From: Pyropia yezoensis
Lineage: Eukaryota; Rhodophyta; Bangiophyceae; Bangiales; Bangiaceae
Length of the DNA: 64,000 nucleotides
Direction: 5' to 3'
Assembly: GCA_009829735.1 (NCBI GenBank)
Contig: CM020620.1
Location: 27,002,951 to 27,066,950 of the forward strand
Part shown: piece by piece, positions 10,860-23,258 of the stretch
Layout: each line of letters opens with the position of its first letter
Position numbering within the stretch: the first letter of the stretch is position 1
Position numbers and translations under genes: made by a program
The notes under the pieces: generated by a model
The model's input: the letters and a program-made list of their open reading frames with translations, nothing else
Told to the model about the DNA's origin: nothing
Database searches by the model: none

Positions 10860-12762
10860 GTGCCGGCGTCGGTCGCAGCGGCGGAGGCGGATCGAGCTTC
10901 CCCGGCTTCTGCGTCGCACCCGGTCGAGACCCCCCCGGTGGGTCTCCCGGAGATGCTTCTTGGGCAGGATCCTCTGGCGGGCCGGCGCTACTCTACGGTG
11001 GTCGGCAACACCAGCGCGGCCCAGTGCCAGCAGGATTGCCTGCCTATCTGGCGCAAGGAACTCCAGCGCGGAGTCTTGACGGAGATGGACAAAACTCGTC
11101 TTCATGCGGCGGACCATATGCGCCTGGCACAAGACCGCTCCCAGAGCTTTTCGGGTTCCTCTTGGGTTGCTCGCCTGGAAGACCTCCCCTTCGCGCTGGT
11201 GCTGGATCTACCCTTGACCGACCGTCGCGTGTCTACGTCCGTTCTCCGGTGGCCAGAGGAGGAAGGGTACGTCCATCGGGCGCTCAAGGTCTGGGACGAG
11301 GCGCGCTCAAGGGGTCGGGGAGCCTGAACTGTGATCCCAGTCCGGGCATGGTCGCTCTGGAGCCGCCTTTCTTGACCCGGAAGTACTCCATGTTGTCGCC
11401 GGTGCGGGAGCAAGGCGAGCGGCGCGGGCGCCAGCGGGACTTCATCGTGAGCTGCAACCATCAAGAGTTCTGGAAGCTGGACAAGGCCAACCGGGCAGCG
11501 TACTACCCCAAGGTCATCCCGCAGCAGCAGGAAGTCGAGATCCCGGTTGGGTTTGCTCCATCCAGCATCCCCTTCCCCTGGTACTTTCTGGACGCCTTGA
11601 CCCAGGCGTCGATCAAGGGGTTCTTCCACTTCATCCCGTACATGATGTACACCTCCGAGATGACGGTCTTGGCGGCCAACCACTGGCTCCACGAGGTTTG
11701 GTGTCTAACCGGCTCTGGCTCCTCCCCGACCTCTCGATGGTCTGGATCGTGGACAATTTGACCGTCGACTTCCTGTGCAGCCAGGACGAGGAGTAAAAGG
11801 AGCTCTTCCAGGCGATGATTGACATCCGGCGTCAGCTACCGGTGCATGACCGGAGCTTCTTGAACGCGATCGCCGACCAGAACAGCCCGCGTCGGGATGG
11901 CTCAGGTTGGGTGCAGGTGGTCTACCAGTCTTCTCCGGCCAAAGTGCAGCTGGCGACGCCGATGCCGGCGTGGCCGCAGCTAGGCAGCCTTCCTGCTCCG
12001 GTCGCCCTCGATCTCCTGCCAACTGGGCCGCCGGTACAAGAGTCGGGGTGGGCCGCGGCGGTCGGTCGGGCTTCTGCAGCGGCTCCGCTCCCTCCAGTGG
12101 CACCTGTCGCCCCGGTGGCCTCCCCTGGACCGTCGCCGGAGCGTTTGCGCCCTGCTCCGCCAGTGCCGGTACTTCAAGCTCCGTCGCCGGACCGTTTGCG
12201 CCCTGCTCCGCCAGTGCCGGTACTTCAAGCTCCTCCGGCACCGCGCCTGTCTGCAGCGAGTCGTGGTGTGGCCGTCCGGTCGCCGACTACTCAGGCCGTT
12301 CCTCCTCGGGCGCCTTTTTCAACTGTCGGCGGCCCTGTGCCACCTCTTGAGTTGGGGACTCCGGTTTCTGGGGCTATTGCTGACCGTCCGGCGGTGGCAA
12401 CCTCGGGGCGGTTCGAGACCCCGGCGCGGACTCTACGCCTTTCCCGCTTCCGGGTGCCTGATTGGTACCTGATCCAAGGTAGCCCGACGTGCGACCAGTA
12501 TGACGTTGGCATGATTGAGGACCAGCTGGGTCGTCTTCCGGTGCAGGTTAAAGGTGTCGGGTCTTCCTTGGTGCTGGGCACTTACGCCAGTGTCTTGAAC
12601 GATGTGGTCGACCGGGTGTTTGCCTGCGCGGACAGCGGCCAGATGTCGGACAGCCCGGTGGTTGGTGAGCTTCTGGGGACTTTGACGCGGCATGGCTTGG
12701 CCCAGCAATGGTCGGAGACCTTCACTGGCTTCCAGGGGCGCCGACAGGTCTACCTAGATTAG
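10860..12762 (+). pseudogene. E1 antisense reading-frame region
   Basis: Plus-strand coding-like sequence lying between the E1 3' LTR and integrase, opposite in direction to gag-pol. Blocks visible include a DLPLTDRRVSTSVLRW segment, a segment with WYFLDALTQASIKGFFHF, a Pro/Ala/Val-rich low-complexity stretch containing a duplicated PERLRPAPPVPVLQAP unit, and a helical C-terminal part (SVLNDVVDRVF ... LVGELLGTLTRHGLAQQWS-like). The order and the C-terminal helical block parallel the 789-residue antisense protein of E2a. It is broken in several places. Confidence 0.55.
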
Positions 12763-13067
12763 CGGGAGCGCCTGGCATCTACCGGTACTGCCCCGGTAGC
12801 GTCATACGTGGAAGGGCCTCGCCCACCGCACTAAGTCATCCCGCCTTCGTCCGGGTCCCGTCGTGCCGCGGAGACGGCGCTGGAGAACGCTCCTGCGGCG
12901 CAGCGTCCGCGCCGGGAGTAGTTCTTGAAGGCAAGGAGGATGAGAGTCTAAAGAGAAGTGGGGAGGGAAGAGGCGGAGAGAAGGGGTTGCTCAAGCGGGT
13001 GCTTGCTTTTCTTGATAGTTCCATGCTTGCATTGCGTGTTTTCCTTGATACACCCGTTCCCTTTTTC

Positions 13068-14640
13068 TCAATCTTCTTGTTCCGCGTCTGTTGCGGGTGA
13101 GCTCGGCTCGTCCCGCAGGTCTTGATTAACTCCTTCCTCCTGATCATCCTCCGAGTCCGATTCCAGGATCTTGCCGGCTCTGGCCACCGCAATACCCTCA
13201 ATCCCGTTCCGTCGCGTGTAGGCGCAGACGTCCGCGATGGGTAGCTGATCTGAGGGTTCCCAGGTATCATCCGCCGGATCGAAACCGAACCAGCGTACTC
13301 GCAGGTACAAGCGCCCGTCCCTCCAGGCGTGGTCGACAAACTTGACGTAGACATATTCTCGGCCTTCTTCTTGGGATAACCAGGGTACTGCGGCCCGCTT
13401 GCGCCGGGTCAAGTCCCGTTTGCTTGGCGGTGGAGCTCGGGTTACATGGTCGCTGCTCACCCGGTACGGGGAGCCATCCACGTCCAGAAGGAAGGTCCAG
13501 CCGTCCGTATTCAGGATCTCATAAGGTCCGTCCGTCTTAGAGTCCAGCTTCCCCCGGGTCTTGCTATGATTGTCCACAAAAACCCAGTCGCCACCACCCA
13601 GTTCCTTGTTCTTTTCCCGGACACCCTTGTCATAGTCCCGCTTGTATCGCTCCTGGGTCTTTGAGATTGACTCCTTGACTCTTGGGAGCAGGAGCTTCAG
13701 TTGTTCCAGGAACTCATCCTTTCCCTTGGGACCTGACTTCAGTGCCGGCTGGAGACCGTCTGGTATTCTTTCCAGGGAGAAGTTGGTCAGCCGCCTTGGG
13801 GTGACAAAGTCGAGTGGAGCGACCCCCGTCGTCTGGTGAACTCGGGAGTTGTAGGCTAGCGTGAGGACAGCCAGGAGCTCGTCCCAGTCTTCTTGATGCT
13901 CCTCAACGTAGTGCCGTAGCATGTCCACCAGGGTGCGGTTGAATCGTTCCACCTGGCCGTTTGTTTGAGGGTGGTACGTCGTGGTGATCAAGTTCTTGAT
14001 ACCCATCAGGTCACAGACTCATTGGAAGAACAGGGATGCAAACTGGGGGCCATTGTCGGTTAACACGGAGTCTGGAGGGCCGTAGGCAGCTATCCAGTAC
14101 TCGCAGAAGGCTGACGTGACATCCAGGGCCGTAATGGTCATCAGCGGGATCGCTCGAGTGAACTTGGAGACCGGTCACAAATGATGAGCAGGTATATGTT
14201 GCCACTGGATGTTTCAGGTAGGGGCCCCAGGATGTCCATGCTTAAGCTTGCAAAGGGCTCCGCCGCAGGGAATAGGCGTAGCTTAGAAGTCTTCTTCCTC
14301 TGGGACAAGCGGTTCCTTGCACAGGAGACACAAGCCTCAAGGTGTTAATGGACGTCACTGGCCATGGTTTCCCAGTAGTAGTGTCGTCGCATCGAGGTAT
14401 ACATCCGGTTGATCCCACGATGTCCGGCCTGATGAGACGAGTGCTCCAGGCGGAGGATGTCAGCTCGTAGGTTTCGGGGTACGTAGACTTGAGTTGCCCC
14501 ATCGAAGGTTGACACCCGTACCAGGAGTCCATCTGTAGACTCGGAGAAGCGACTATTCCGGTTCAGGTCCATTTGGTGGCGAAGCTCCAAGGATTGAGGA
14601 TCCGTCAGCTGTGCCTCCAGCATGCGGTGAATGGTTACCG
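13068..14640 (-). pseudogene. E1 integrase region with chromodomain-like C-terminus
   Basis: The minus strand shows the zinc-binding HHCC part (HQAGHRGINRMY), the second half of the DDE core (TTYHPQTNGQVERFNRTLVDML) and a C-terminal chromodomain-like module (YLRVRWFGFDPADDTWEPSDQL), followed by an acidic tail. This puts the element with chromoviruses. The region is broken. Confidence 0.75.
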
Positions 14641-14677
14641 GTTGATGAGCTTCAGGCGTCTCATACAGGGGAGCATG

Positions 14678-17024
14678 CTAGCCACGTCCGACATTCGGGA
14701 GGATGAAACAAGGTATTTCCTCCGGGATAGGGCCGGTGTCGGCTGCAGGAGTCTCCAGCCGGGACATAGTGTCGGCGCAGTAGTGCTCCCTCCCTGCTCT
14801 GGTGCATACCTTGTACTTGAATTCTGAAAGGCGTAGGCGCCACCGGGCGACTCTTCCTTGGCTGCTGTCAATGCATAGCAGCCACCTTAGGCTGGCGTGG
14901 TCCGTCCGGATGAGGACCTCTTGTCCTTCAAGATATGGGCGTAACAGGAAGCAAGCCCAGACGACCGCCAAGCATTCGCGCTCCGTCGTGGAATAGTTCT
15001 TCTCGGCTGGAGTGAGGACGCGGCTGTAGTAGCCTATCGGGAGGAAGTGCCCATCAGGTTGCTGCTGGAGTAGTGAACACCCCACCTGGATGCCACAGAC
15101 AATAGTCTCCAGGACAAACTGGCCCTCCCGCTTGGGTAACGCCAGTACCGGAGCTGTGGTCAGGCGCTTCTTGAGCACCTTGAAGGCAACGGTCTGCTTC
15201 TCATCGAACACCAGGAGTTGTGCGGGGAGCTTCTTGCTGGTGAGCTTGGTCAATGGCCGGGCAATCAGGGCGTAGTCCCGTACGAACCGGCGGTAGACGT
15301 TGCACATACCTAGAAAGCTCTTGAGTTCCGTCTGAGTCTTAGGTTGCCGTGCATGCCGAAGGGCCTTGATGTTTTTCTCGTTGACCCGGAGCTCCCCCGG
15401 ACTCAGCAAGTGCCCCAAGTACTCCACTTCAGTCTCAAACAGGTGACACTTCTCGGCCTTCAGGGTAACTCCAGCCTTGGACAAGGGAGCCAACACCTCT
15501 CGAAGGTGCTCCACGTATTCCGCCGGAGTCTTGGAGAAAACTATAATGTCGTCCAGGTAGACCGAACATGTTCTCCACCTTAGCCCCGATAGGATGATGT
15601 CGATGGCTCTCTGGAAAGTCGCCGGAGCATTGGTGAGACCAAAAGGGAGACGCTTGCACCGGAATAGTCCCAGGTGGCACGTGAAGGTGGTCTTGTCCTT
15701 ATCCTCGTCAGCCAGAGGGATCTGCCAGTAACCGGCATTACAATCCAGCGTTGACAAGAGGGTGGCATCACCAAAAAAGTCGATGCAATCGTCCATCCGG
15801 GGTATCGGGTGTACCTCATTGACTGTCATCTCGTTCAGGCGCCTGTAGTCAACGCAGAAACGGAAGTGACCTCCACGTTTTGGGACGACTACCACCGGGA
15901 AGGCCCACTTGCCATCAGACGGCTCGATACATCCATCTTGAGCATCTTGTTAACCTGCTTCTCAATCTCATCCCGGCGATGAGGTCCAGCCCGAGATGGT
16001 TGCAGGTGCACTGGCTTAGCTTCCGGCTTGAGTTGAATCCGGTGTAGAGTGGCGTCCATCTTGCCCAGCTCTCCGACCACAGGTGCCGATATTCCTGGAG
16101 AAGCTTCTCCAGTGCCTCCTTCAAGTGGGGAGGAACATTTTCTTGGTTGACCTTCGGCATCCCGGGTGGTGCTTGATCGGGCTTCGGGGTGACGCTGCCA
16201 GCTTGCTCTGGTCTCGGAGGTACGTCAAAGGCCGTTAGGTTGGATGCCAGTTCTTGTTGGAGGTTCAAGAGGTCCTCCGTGCTCATGGCACGGGCAGACC
16301 CCCGGTAAGGCTCTGCTGTTCCAACTCGAGTGCCCTTGGCGAGGGTTATCGGCTTCCGGCTCACGTTGACGATCAGCACCGAGAAGGGGGTGTGCCTCTC
16401 CACCTTCTTGTGGTGTCCGTGGGCCAAGTATAACCGTTGCCTCGCCAGAAATTCCTTACGTCCGTAGATCAGGCATTGACCCGTATTCCGGGTGGTTCCT
16501 TGAACCTTGGTCTCCGAGCGAGGAAGTAGGAGCACCGGTTTAAAGAGAGTCAAGGTAGAGGGTGGGATGCGTTCCTTGTTGTTCTTGACTACACGAACCT
16601 TGGCGTCCAAATGCTCCAGCACCGGTGATACGAACCCATGGTTGAACTGCACCTTTCCTTCTCCGGGCAGGATGCTCTTGACATGCTGCTTCTGGAAGTC
16701 CCAGCCTAGGATGAGGGGGACGGATAGAGTCTTGACTACTAGAAAGGGAAAAAGCATTGGTTCATTGTTGACATAGATGGCGACAGGAAGACGGCCAAGC
16801 CGTCGTAGGGTTTGACCCGAAGCGTCTACGATACAGGTCTTGGTCGGCGCTCTCCAGGCATGCCGACGCCAGCCCGGAGGTAGCAGGTTTTCAGTGTTTA
16901 CGCTTGGTACGGCTCCCGTATCAACCACCGGAGTAACAGCTTGGGGGAAGTTATCCCCCACACGCATACGAGCATTAATCTTAAGGTTTTCCTTACGCAG
17001 GACAAGCAAGGTCCCCTTGAACAA
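14678..17024 (-). pseudogene. E1 protease, reverse transcriptase and RNase H region
   Basis: A retropepsin-like motif (VVDTGAVPSV), the reverse transcriptase core (FCVDYRRLNEM, YLDDIIVFSK) and RNase H (YYSRVLTPAEKNYSTTERECLAVVWA, IRTDHASLRWLL) occur in the expected Gypsy order on the minus strand. It is broken. Confidence 0.8.
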
Positions 17025-17152
17025 ACAGGGTGTCCAGGCGGCTACCAGTTGAGCAGGTAACTGCCGTCGTTTCTCCCGGCACGCAAGGAGAGAACGGGTA
17101 GAAGTACCCTGCCGTCGGAGGTTCGGGAAGACACTTGGGGAGAGCGCCTGCC

Positions 17153-19036
17153 CTACTCCTTTCCCGGGTCCGAGGATTCCTTAGAGGTTTCGGTCTCCTG
17201 GTCAATGTCCGTAGGAGCTTCCCTTGCCAGGGCTTCCGTGATGCTCTGCAAGGTTGCCACCCGGATTGCGTGTACCTGTGCCTTGTCCATCTTGGAGGGT
17301 GCTCGCCGGTCAGCCCAATTGACTGCCTTTGCAAACACCAGTCCTTGATGCTTGAGTTTCTCCTGGAGATCCTTGGGAAGGGTCGGGCACTGGTAGGACA
17401 TGTGGTCCTCTTTCTGGCACAGCCAACAAGACCGGAACCGCTGGTTCTTGACCTGCTTGGGGGCGACTAGGGAAGGTTGTTCCTTAGAAACGAAGCCGCC
17501 CCACTTGTCCCCTGACCCCACGGGTGAGGCCTCGCCAACTGCGAGTACCGGTACAGGGCTATCACCTCCCTTATATTTGTCGGGTCCGGGACGAACTCGC
17601 GACAACGGCTTGGGAGTTGATACCATAAGAGCTTGCAAGGCCTTGACTTGCCGATACTTGCCCTGGGTGTAGGCCATCAACTGCTGGAAGGTATGTTCTT
17701 GATGTTCCTGGTTGTAGTTCTCCGCATCCACTTGAAGGTATTCAGGAAGCCCTTCCGAGAAGATCATCTTGAGCCTGTCCTCAGGGTAAACGTTGCCACA
17801 AGCCTCACTCATATCCCGCACACGGCGGGCGAAGGCCTCTGGAGTCTCTTTTCGTTCCATGGTTGCCCGGTTCAACCTGCCCACTGCCTTGCGCAGGGAG
17901 TCCGCGTCAGCGTAAGTGGACAGGAGCAAGTTGACCGCTTCCGGGTAACTCCCAACGGTACGCCCAACAATGTATCCGGCAGAGTCTGGTAGAACCTGGG
18001 CGAACCGCTGTTCCGCTTCTCAGGTCATGAAGTTAACCAGGAGATAGAGTGCCTCGCCCTCGGACACATCGTTGTCGCTGCCTGCCTTGACAAACCAGCG
18101 CAGGAAGGCAAAGATAAGCGCCAGTTTCTTCCCGGAAAACTTAGGATGTCCTCCGAAGCTCGGCTGCATTCGCCGGTTCAGGGATGCCATCTTCTTGGCC
18201 ATCTTCCGAGTGTAACCTTGGTCTTGGTTCTCCAGCCGGTAGTTACCCCAATACGTGACCTTGTTCAGGGTGGCATCCCCCACTTGGTGGGCAGGGAAGT
18301 CAAATTCGACTAGCCTGCGCCGGGTGGCATCAGGGGATGCGTCCCAGTCGTGTCCCTCATCAGAGCTGTAGGAACTAGTCTCGCTGGTGTTAGAGCGACG
18401 ACGACGACGCCGACGCCTCCGGCTGCTCCGGTTACCGGTCTTGGAGCTCCCCGCCCCATACGATGCAAGGGGAGGAAAAGCTTGGCCGGTCCCAGGAGTC
18501 GAGGTGTCAGGGAGACCCGTGGAACCAGTCACAGCGGTGCCTCTGGCACTGCTAGTGCCCACAGGAAGAGGTGTATACACCCAGCTGCCATGTGTGGGTC
18601 CAGGAGTAAACACACTAGGGGCTATCCCTGGAGGTTGAGGAGTAGAACCGACAGGAGGGAGACGTCTGCTGCGAGCGGACTCAAACGCCGTTGACCCCGG
18701 GGTGGCTCCCACAGGAGGAACAGCCGGAGGAACGGGAACAAGAGGTGCTTGGCCGCCTGTAGACTCCAGTCCGCTACCGGATGTCACACCCAGGTCTGCT
18801 TCACCCGTAGGGGGAACGCCGGGTTGGCCACCGTCCCCCGCGGTGACCAGGGATGCGTCAAGGGACGCGGGGTCTACCCCTTCGGGCACCGTCGTGCCAG
18901 GGAGGGTAGCCATGTTGATCTCTTGACAGCCACGGTCCAGTTGCCTGCGTGTCCAAAGACCGCAAGACCACAAGAGAGGGGTTCGAGAGCCAGGAATGGG
19001 ATTCCCGTGAACGGGTGCAAATAATTCCCAAACCAC
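17153..19036 (-). pseudogene. E1 gag region
   Basis: The minus strand codes for a Pro/Gly/Thr-rich N-terminal part with a basic RSSRRRRRRRRRSNTS stretch, a retrotransposon gag-like helical part (RVRDMSEACGNVYPEDRLKMIFSEGL) and one CCHC knuckle, CWLCQKEDHMSYQC (CX2CX4HX4C). This fits a Gypsy nucleocapsid. It is broken. Confidence 0.72.
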
Positions 19037-19122
19037 AGAAAAAGACAGAACAGGACCAACCCAACCGCTGCTCCCAAATGTCTCTTCTCAAACACTCCAA
19101 TCCCTTGCTGCTCCACCAAATA

Positions 19123-19693
19123 AATGGTATAAAACTCGATCCTCTCAGACACGTGTCAATATCCCTCGGGGGAAGGGGACAGGTAACACAGATAGGGGAA
19201 CTACGAGAGTGGTATGCCTGATGCCTCACGTGCCTGCTCGCAGAGCAAACAGATACGCACGGTAGTGCACACGGGGAAGAGGAAAGCAAACGCGCAGTTG
19301 TCTTTTTCCTGAGGGCGCGGGCCAAGGGCACCTCGCTGTCCCTCTTAACGTGCATCTGGGGGAGTCTCGGCACGTTGGCCAGGTAGCCCCCCCATACCCC
19401 CGAGTGGCCCCGACCCGAGTCTAACCTCGTCAGGTTGGGGGCCACTATCACTACTAATTCTATTCCCACTCACTAATCTCACACTCAAATTCTCTCAAAT
19501 CAAGTCCCTCACAAATATGCAAAAACCCATCAGAAATCCCTCTCTCACGTGTGGATAGCGTAGTCCACCGCATCCCAGAGCCGGGCACGGGCCACGGCCG
19601 CCAACCATCACCACACGGCGGGCGTGTTCTGGCACCTGGTGCCCTCTGGTTGCAGTCCCGGGTCGGCGCCAAGTCGGGGCCAGGGTTGCTACA
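19123..19693 (-). repeat. E1 5' LTR
   Basis: About 571 bp, the partner of 10004-10577. In gag-pol direction it runs TGTAGCAACCC... to ...GTTTTATACCA. A primer-binding site beginning TGGTGGAGCAGC follows a few bases inside, complementary to a tRNA 3' end of the form ...GCTGCTCCACCA; the same site is used by E2 and, with one change, E4. Confidence 0.85.
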
Positions 19694-19699
19694 GTCGGC

Positions 19700-21531
19700 C
19701 ATGGAGACGACTCGTCCCGGGCGAGGGTCGGAGGCGGCCGCCTCGGCCGTCCCTGCCCCATCACCCTCTACCGTTCCTTCGGCTGTGGTCCCACCGGGGA
19801 TGGGTCTTCCAACCCAGTGGCGGAAAGGGATGTGGCTCCCATTCCCCGCCTACCGGAGTCGCGGTTGCTACTCCCGCCGCGGCCCCGTCCTCCTGTGGGG
19901 CCTCGAGCCTGGGCGCCTCCCAAGTCAGTCGGGGAGCCTTCTGACTGCAAGCTCAACGAGACCTACTTGGTCATTCCTGAGCCACGGCGGACCGACGTGT
20001 GGTACCGCCTGACTCGTCGGTACCCCAACCAGGTGTCTCTACCTGAGGGGGTGGTCTGCGACCTACCGGCACTACTCTGCCTGGCGGACGCGCCTGAAGT
20101 CCAGGCGTTGTCAACCTCCCTCGCCATGGGGTCAGGCGACGTGAAGATCGACGACACCTGTGCGGTGGTGGCTACCGAGTGGTGTGCCCTCCCTCGTCCC
20201 TACTTGGGAGGATAGGACGCCCACGCCCATCACGGCGTGGTGCGAGTGGAGTTCCGACTCCGGGGCTCCTCTGGATTCCTCATCCACGGGTCGCGGGTGG
20301 AGTTCACCCACGTACCTCTGGAGGAGCGTGAGCACCAGTACCCGTTACTCCCGGGGTGGTGAGAGAGGGTGGAGGTACCTTGTGGGTTTCAGGCTCGGAT
20401 CCCACTCCTCGTAGCCTACTTTGGCTCTGTGTTACGCTCCAGCTCGGGGGGTAACCGGGTCTTCGCCTACCGCGCCACGCACTGGGTGGTCGTGGTGGCG
20501 AGGGGCTGGTATTCCGACGTAGTCCATCGGGGTTACCGATGGCTTCTCCCACCGACTCTGGTGGAAGGTATGGAAACTGTTGACTTGCACTGGTTAGCCT
20601 TGGGTGCGGGGGATCTGGCTCCGTACCACCCCAAGGGGATGGTCACCCTTCACAATCGACTCGATCGGGAGCAGTTGGACCCCTTCCTCCGCCGCAACAA
20701 GCGTTCGGAGCCGGGGTTGGAGAGTGAACCACCCCGGGACTTTGTCCATGTCACCCAAACTCTGGTGCAGGGGCATCTACTCCTGCGTGAGGGGTTGGGG
20801 GACCCTTTTCTTCCTTACGCGGAGGGGGTCACTCCCTGTACGTCGCCCCCTAGCTCTGGGTGGGCGACGTCATCGGCGACGACTCGTCGTGGTGCTCGTC
20901 GGGGCCTCCCTCGGAGCCGCGGGCGAGCCGCGCCTACGTCTTCTCGCGGGTCGCGACTCCGACCTCGGGGGGAGTGGAGCCAGCTTCAGCTCCCCCCTTT
21001 CACTTCCATGAGCCCTTCCCTGACGTGGGATTGTGTTCGCTACGGGTCCGAACTCCGGTACCCATGCCGATCGCGCGTGGCGTCGGCGAGATGCTTCCCA
21101 ACCTGGGAGCCATTATGTATGACGCCACAGTGGAGGCCTCACTCGTGGCCTCCCTTGACACGCTGGCTTGGGTCACCCGGCGTGTAAGTCACTTCCATGC
21201 GTCGGGCGACTCAGCCTCGGCGCGCCAGACGTTGGCAGCCGAGGTAACTTGCCTCGCTGTTGGACATGAGTTTGTCCAACGGCTGCTGTCGACTCAGCAG
21301 CAGCTTCCGCGTCATGGAGGGAGTACCTCCGGACATTTTCTTACGATGGGGATGGGTCCGCGAGTCGGCGGGCCTCTCCCAGTGCTACCACTCCTGGGCC
21401 TTCTCGAATGGGATACGCCCCTCCGTTTCCGTCCTACGACCCTGGTGCCTCATGGTCGGGCGGTCCCTATAGTAGTGGGGGAGGGCGCATGGAGCGCTAG
21501 AGTCAGCGGTGAACGACTTGTTCTTTTGTGA
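19700..21531 (+). pseudogene. E3 antisense reading-frame region
   Basis: Plus-strand coding-like sequence opposite to E3 integrase. Blocks: VWYRLTRRYPNQVSLPEGVVCDLPAL, which parallels LWRTRVGRGEVYLDPAFGVCDLIAPAL in E2a; an AYFGSVLRSS block paralleling RYFGSVLASR in E2a; and a C-terminal helical block with LPNLGAIMYDATVEASLVASLDTLAWV. DNA similarity to E2a is low, so the shared residues point to a protein-coding past. It is broken and is also interrupted by E1. Confidence 0.6.
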
Positions 21532-21622
21532 GAAGAGTGGTGTGTGTCTTTCTCGTTTTGTGTTGTGCCATGGTCGGCTTTGTTAGTAGAGAGTCTTTTG
21601 AAGAACCATGTTATGTGTACAC

Positions 21623-22963
21623 TCATGGTTGACTTGCCGCTCTGCTCTGACCTGGAGCATGGACTTCATCCCTCGACGTACGAGTGGTACGTCGGCGTAT
21701 AGATATGCCTGTAGCCTGGCAATATCTGCGGACCTTCTCTACTCGTAGGTCCTCTATAAACTCCCATGTGTCGGAAGTTGGCTCATACCCAAACCACCTG
21801 ACTCGGAGCAAAAGTAGCCCCGACTCATCGTATCCGTGTCCGACAAACTTTTCGAACACCGCCTCCAACGGTTTATTGGAGGATGTCGGCAAGGATGGGA
21901 CTTTCCATACTTGCAAGGCCCTTTCCCAAGCGGGATCTCCCTCTGCGGGTTCGGGTGCGCGAAGCGCGTGATTCCAATTTATCGTCCGGATATCATCATC
22001 ACTTTCGATGGTTAACCGGCGTCCATCCGTTTTCAGGATGTGATATGGTCCCAGAGTTTTGAAGACCAATTTCCCTCCCTTACTGTCATGGGAGTTAACA
22101 TAAACCCATTCTCCAACTCGGAATGGATCGCGACGATGTCTGACTCGAACATCGAAGTGCCTCTTGTAACGGGCTTGGGCCTTCTCCATAGTAGCCCGGA
22201 CAAGGGGTATCATCTCCTCCAGTCTCTGGAGTAGAGAGGCTTTCGCCTGACTCGGTGTTTGAGTCGAAGTCTCACCCTCGGTCTGGGTGAGGCGTTCCAC
22301 CGCTATTGACGGAAGTCGTCGGGGACAGACGAAGGCAAACGGTGCCTCTCCCGTACTACTGTGTACCTGGGAGTTATATGCTGTCACGAGTAGTGACGCA
22401 TAACGAGCCCATGTGACTGCATGGTCATGGACATAGTGACGCAACTGGTGCACTAAAGTACCATTGAATCGTTCCACCTTCCCAATAGCCTGGGGGTGGT
22501 AAGGGGTGGCGAAGTTCGTCTGCACCCCCAACTTCTTCATGACTCCCTGATGCAGGACGGACGCAAACTGTGATCCGTTATCCGAAAGGATAGAGTCAGG
22601 GATGCCATAACTGGCAATCCAGACGTCGAGCAACGCGCTCAGGACGTCCACGGCGGTGATATCCTTTAGTGGGGATACCCGTGTGAGCTTAGTAAAGCGA
22701 TCACATGTCACCAGAAGGTACTCATATCCTTCTGGAGTTCGTGGTAGTGGACCGAGTAAGTCCACTGCTATCGCTGCAAACGGCTCGGTTGCAGGAAAGA
22801 GTCTCATGGCAGAAGTCTGCCGGGACTCCATGAGTCTATTCTTTGCACAAGTCGCGCATACGGCGACATACCCGTACATAGCAGCCACGAGTGATGGCCA
22901 ATAGTACTTCTTGCGTAGAGTCTGATACATCCTCGTAGTGCTTCGGGCCTGGCCGATACTCAA
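21623..22963 (-). CDS. E3 integrase with chromodomain-like C-terminus (fossil part)
   Basis: A 446-codon minus-strand frame. It carries the end of the HHCC zinc region (CATCAKNR), the DDE-type core (IAVDLLGPL, LSDNGSQFAS, YHPQAIGKVERFNGTLVHQL), a linker with the GEWVYVNSHDSKGGKLVFKTLGPYHIL strand region, and a chromodomain-like end (LLLLRVRWFGYEPTSDTWEFIEDL). In chromoviruses this last module is thought to guide insertion to marked chromatin. As a stretch it looks open, but the element around it is incomplete. Confidence 0.8.
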   Translation of the reverse strand: MSIGQARSTTRMYQTLRKKYYWPSLVAAMYGYVAVCATCAKNRLMESRQTSAMRLFPATEPFAAIAVDLLGPLPRTPEGYEYLLVTCDRFTKLTRVSPLKDITAVDVLSALLDVWIASYGIPDSILSDNGSQFASVLHQGVMKKLGVQTNFATPYHPQAIGKVERFNGTLVHQLRHYVHDHAVTWARYASLLVTAYNSQVHSSTGEAPFAFVCPRRLPSIAVERLTQTEGETSTQTPSQAKASLLQRLEEMIPLVRATMEKAQARYKRHFDVRVRHRRDPFRVGEWVYVNSHDSKGGKLVFKTLGPYHILKTDGRRLTIESDDDIRTINWNHALRAPEPAEGDPAWERALQVWKVPSLPTSSNKPLEAVFEKFVGHGYDESGLLLLRVRWFGYEPTSDTWEFIEDLRVEKVRRYCQATGISIRRRTTRTSRDEVHAPGQSRAASQP

Positions 22964-23258
22964 CGTCCTAATCGACCTCAGCGAGGCAGAGTCGCCATCG
23001 ATTGAGTTGGTTATTCGTACAGGCTGTAGTGGTGAGTATCCACTTCAAAGCCTTGTGGTCGCATCGAATGAGGAACTTCCTTCCTTCGATGTATGGCCGT
23101 AGCATGGAAACTGCCCATACTACACCAAGGCCCCCTACCTCTGTCGCAGAATAGTTCTTCTGCGCAGGTGAGAGTCACTTGCTAAAGTAGCAAACGGGTA
23201 GATACTCCCCCGAAGGCTGTTCTTGGAGTAAGCAACAACCGAGTTGGTCGTGACTTGC

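Larger units (their letters stand above)
10004..19693 (-). mobile_element. Element E1, Ty3/Gypsy chromovirus-like, inserted into E3
   Basis: A 9.7-kb element with both LTRs, flanked by the 5-bp duplication GTCGG (9999-10003 and 19694-19698). Order on the minus strand: 5' LTR, primer-binding site (TGGTGGAGCAGC just inside the LTR), gag, protease, reverse transcriptase, RNase H, integrase with a chromodomain-like tail, then a region coding on the opposite strand, then the 3' LTR. The two LTRs differ at roughly 5-6 percent of positions by eye, so it is middle-aged. It is broken, with about five breaks in gag-pol and several in the antisense region. Confidence 0.85.
19694..23258 (-). mobile_element. 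Element E3 (Ty3/Gypsy chromovirus-like), right part
   Basis: Continuation of E3 after the E1 insertion. It holds an antisense reading-frame region (plus strand, to about 21531), an integrase with chromodomain (21623-22963) and an RNase H segment (about 22970-23258). The rest of pol, gag and the 5' LTR are missing: the element stops exactly where the E4 LTR starts. It is older than E1, which is inserted into it. Confidence 0.75.
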
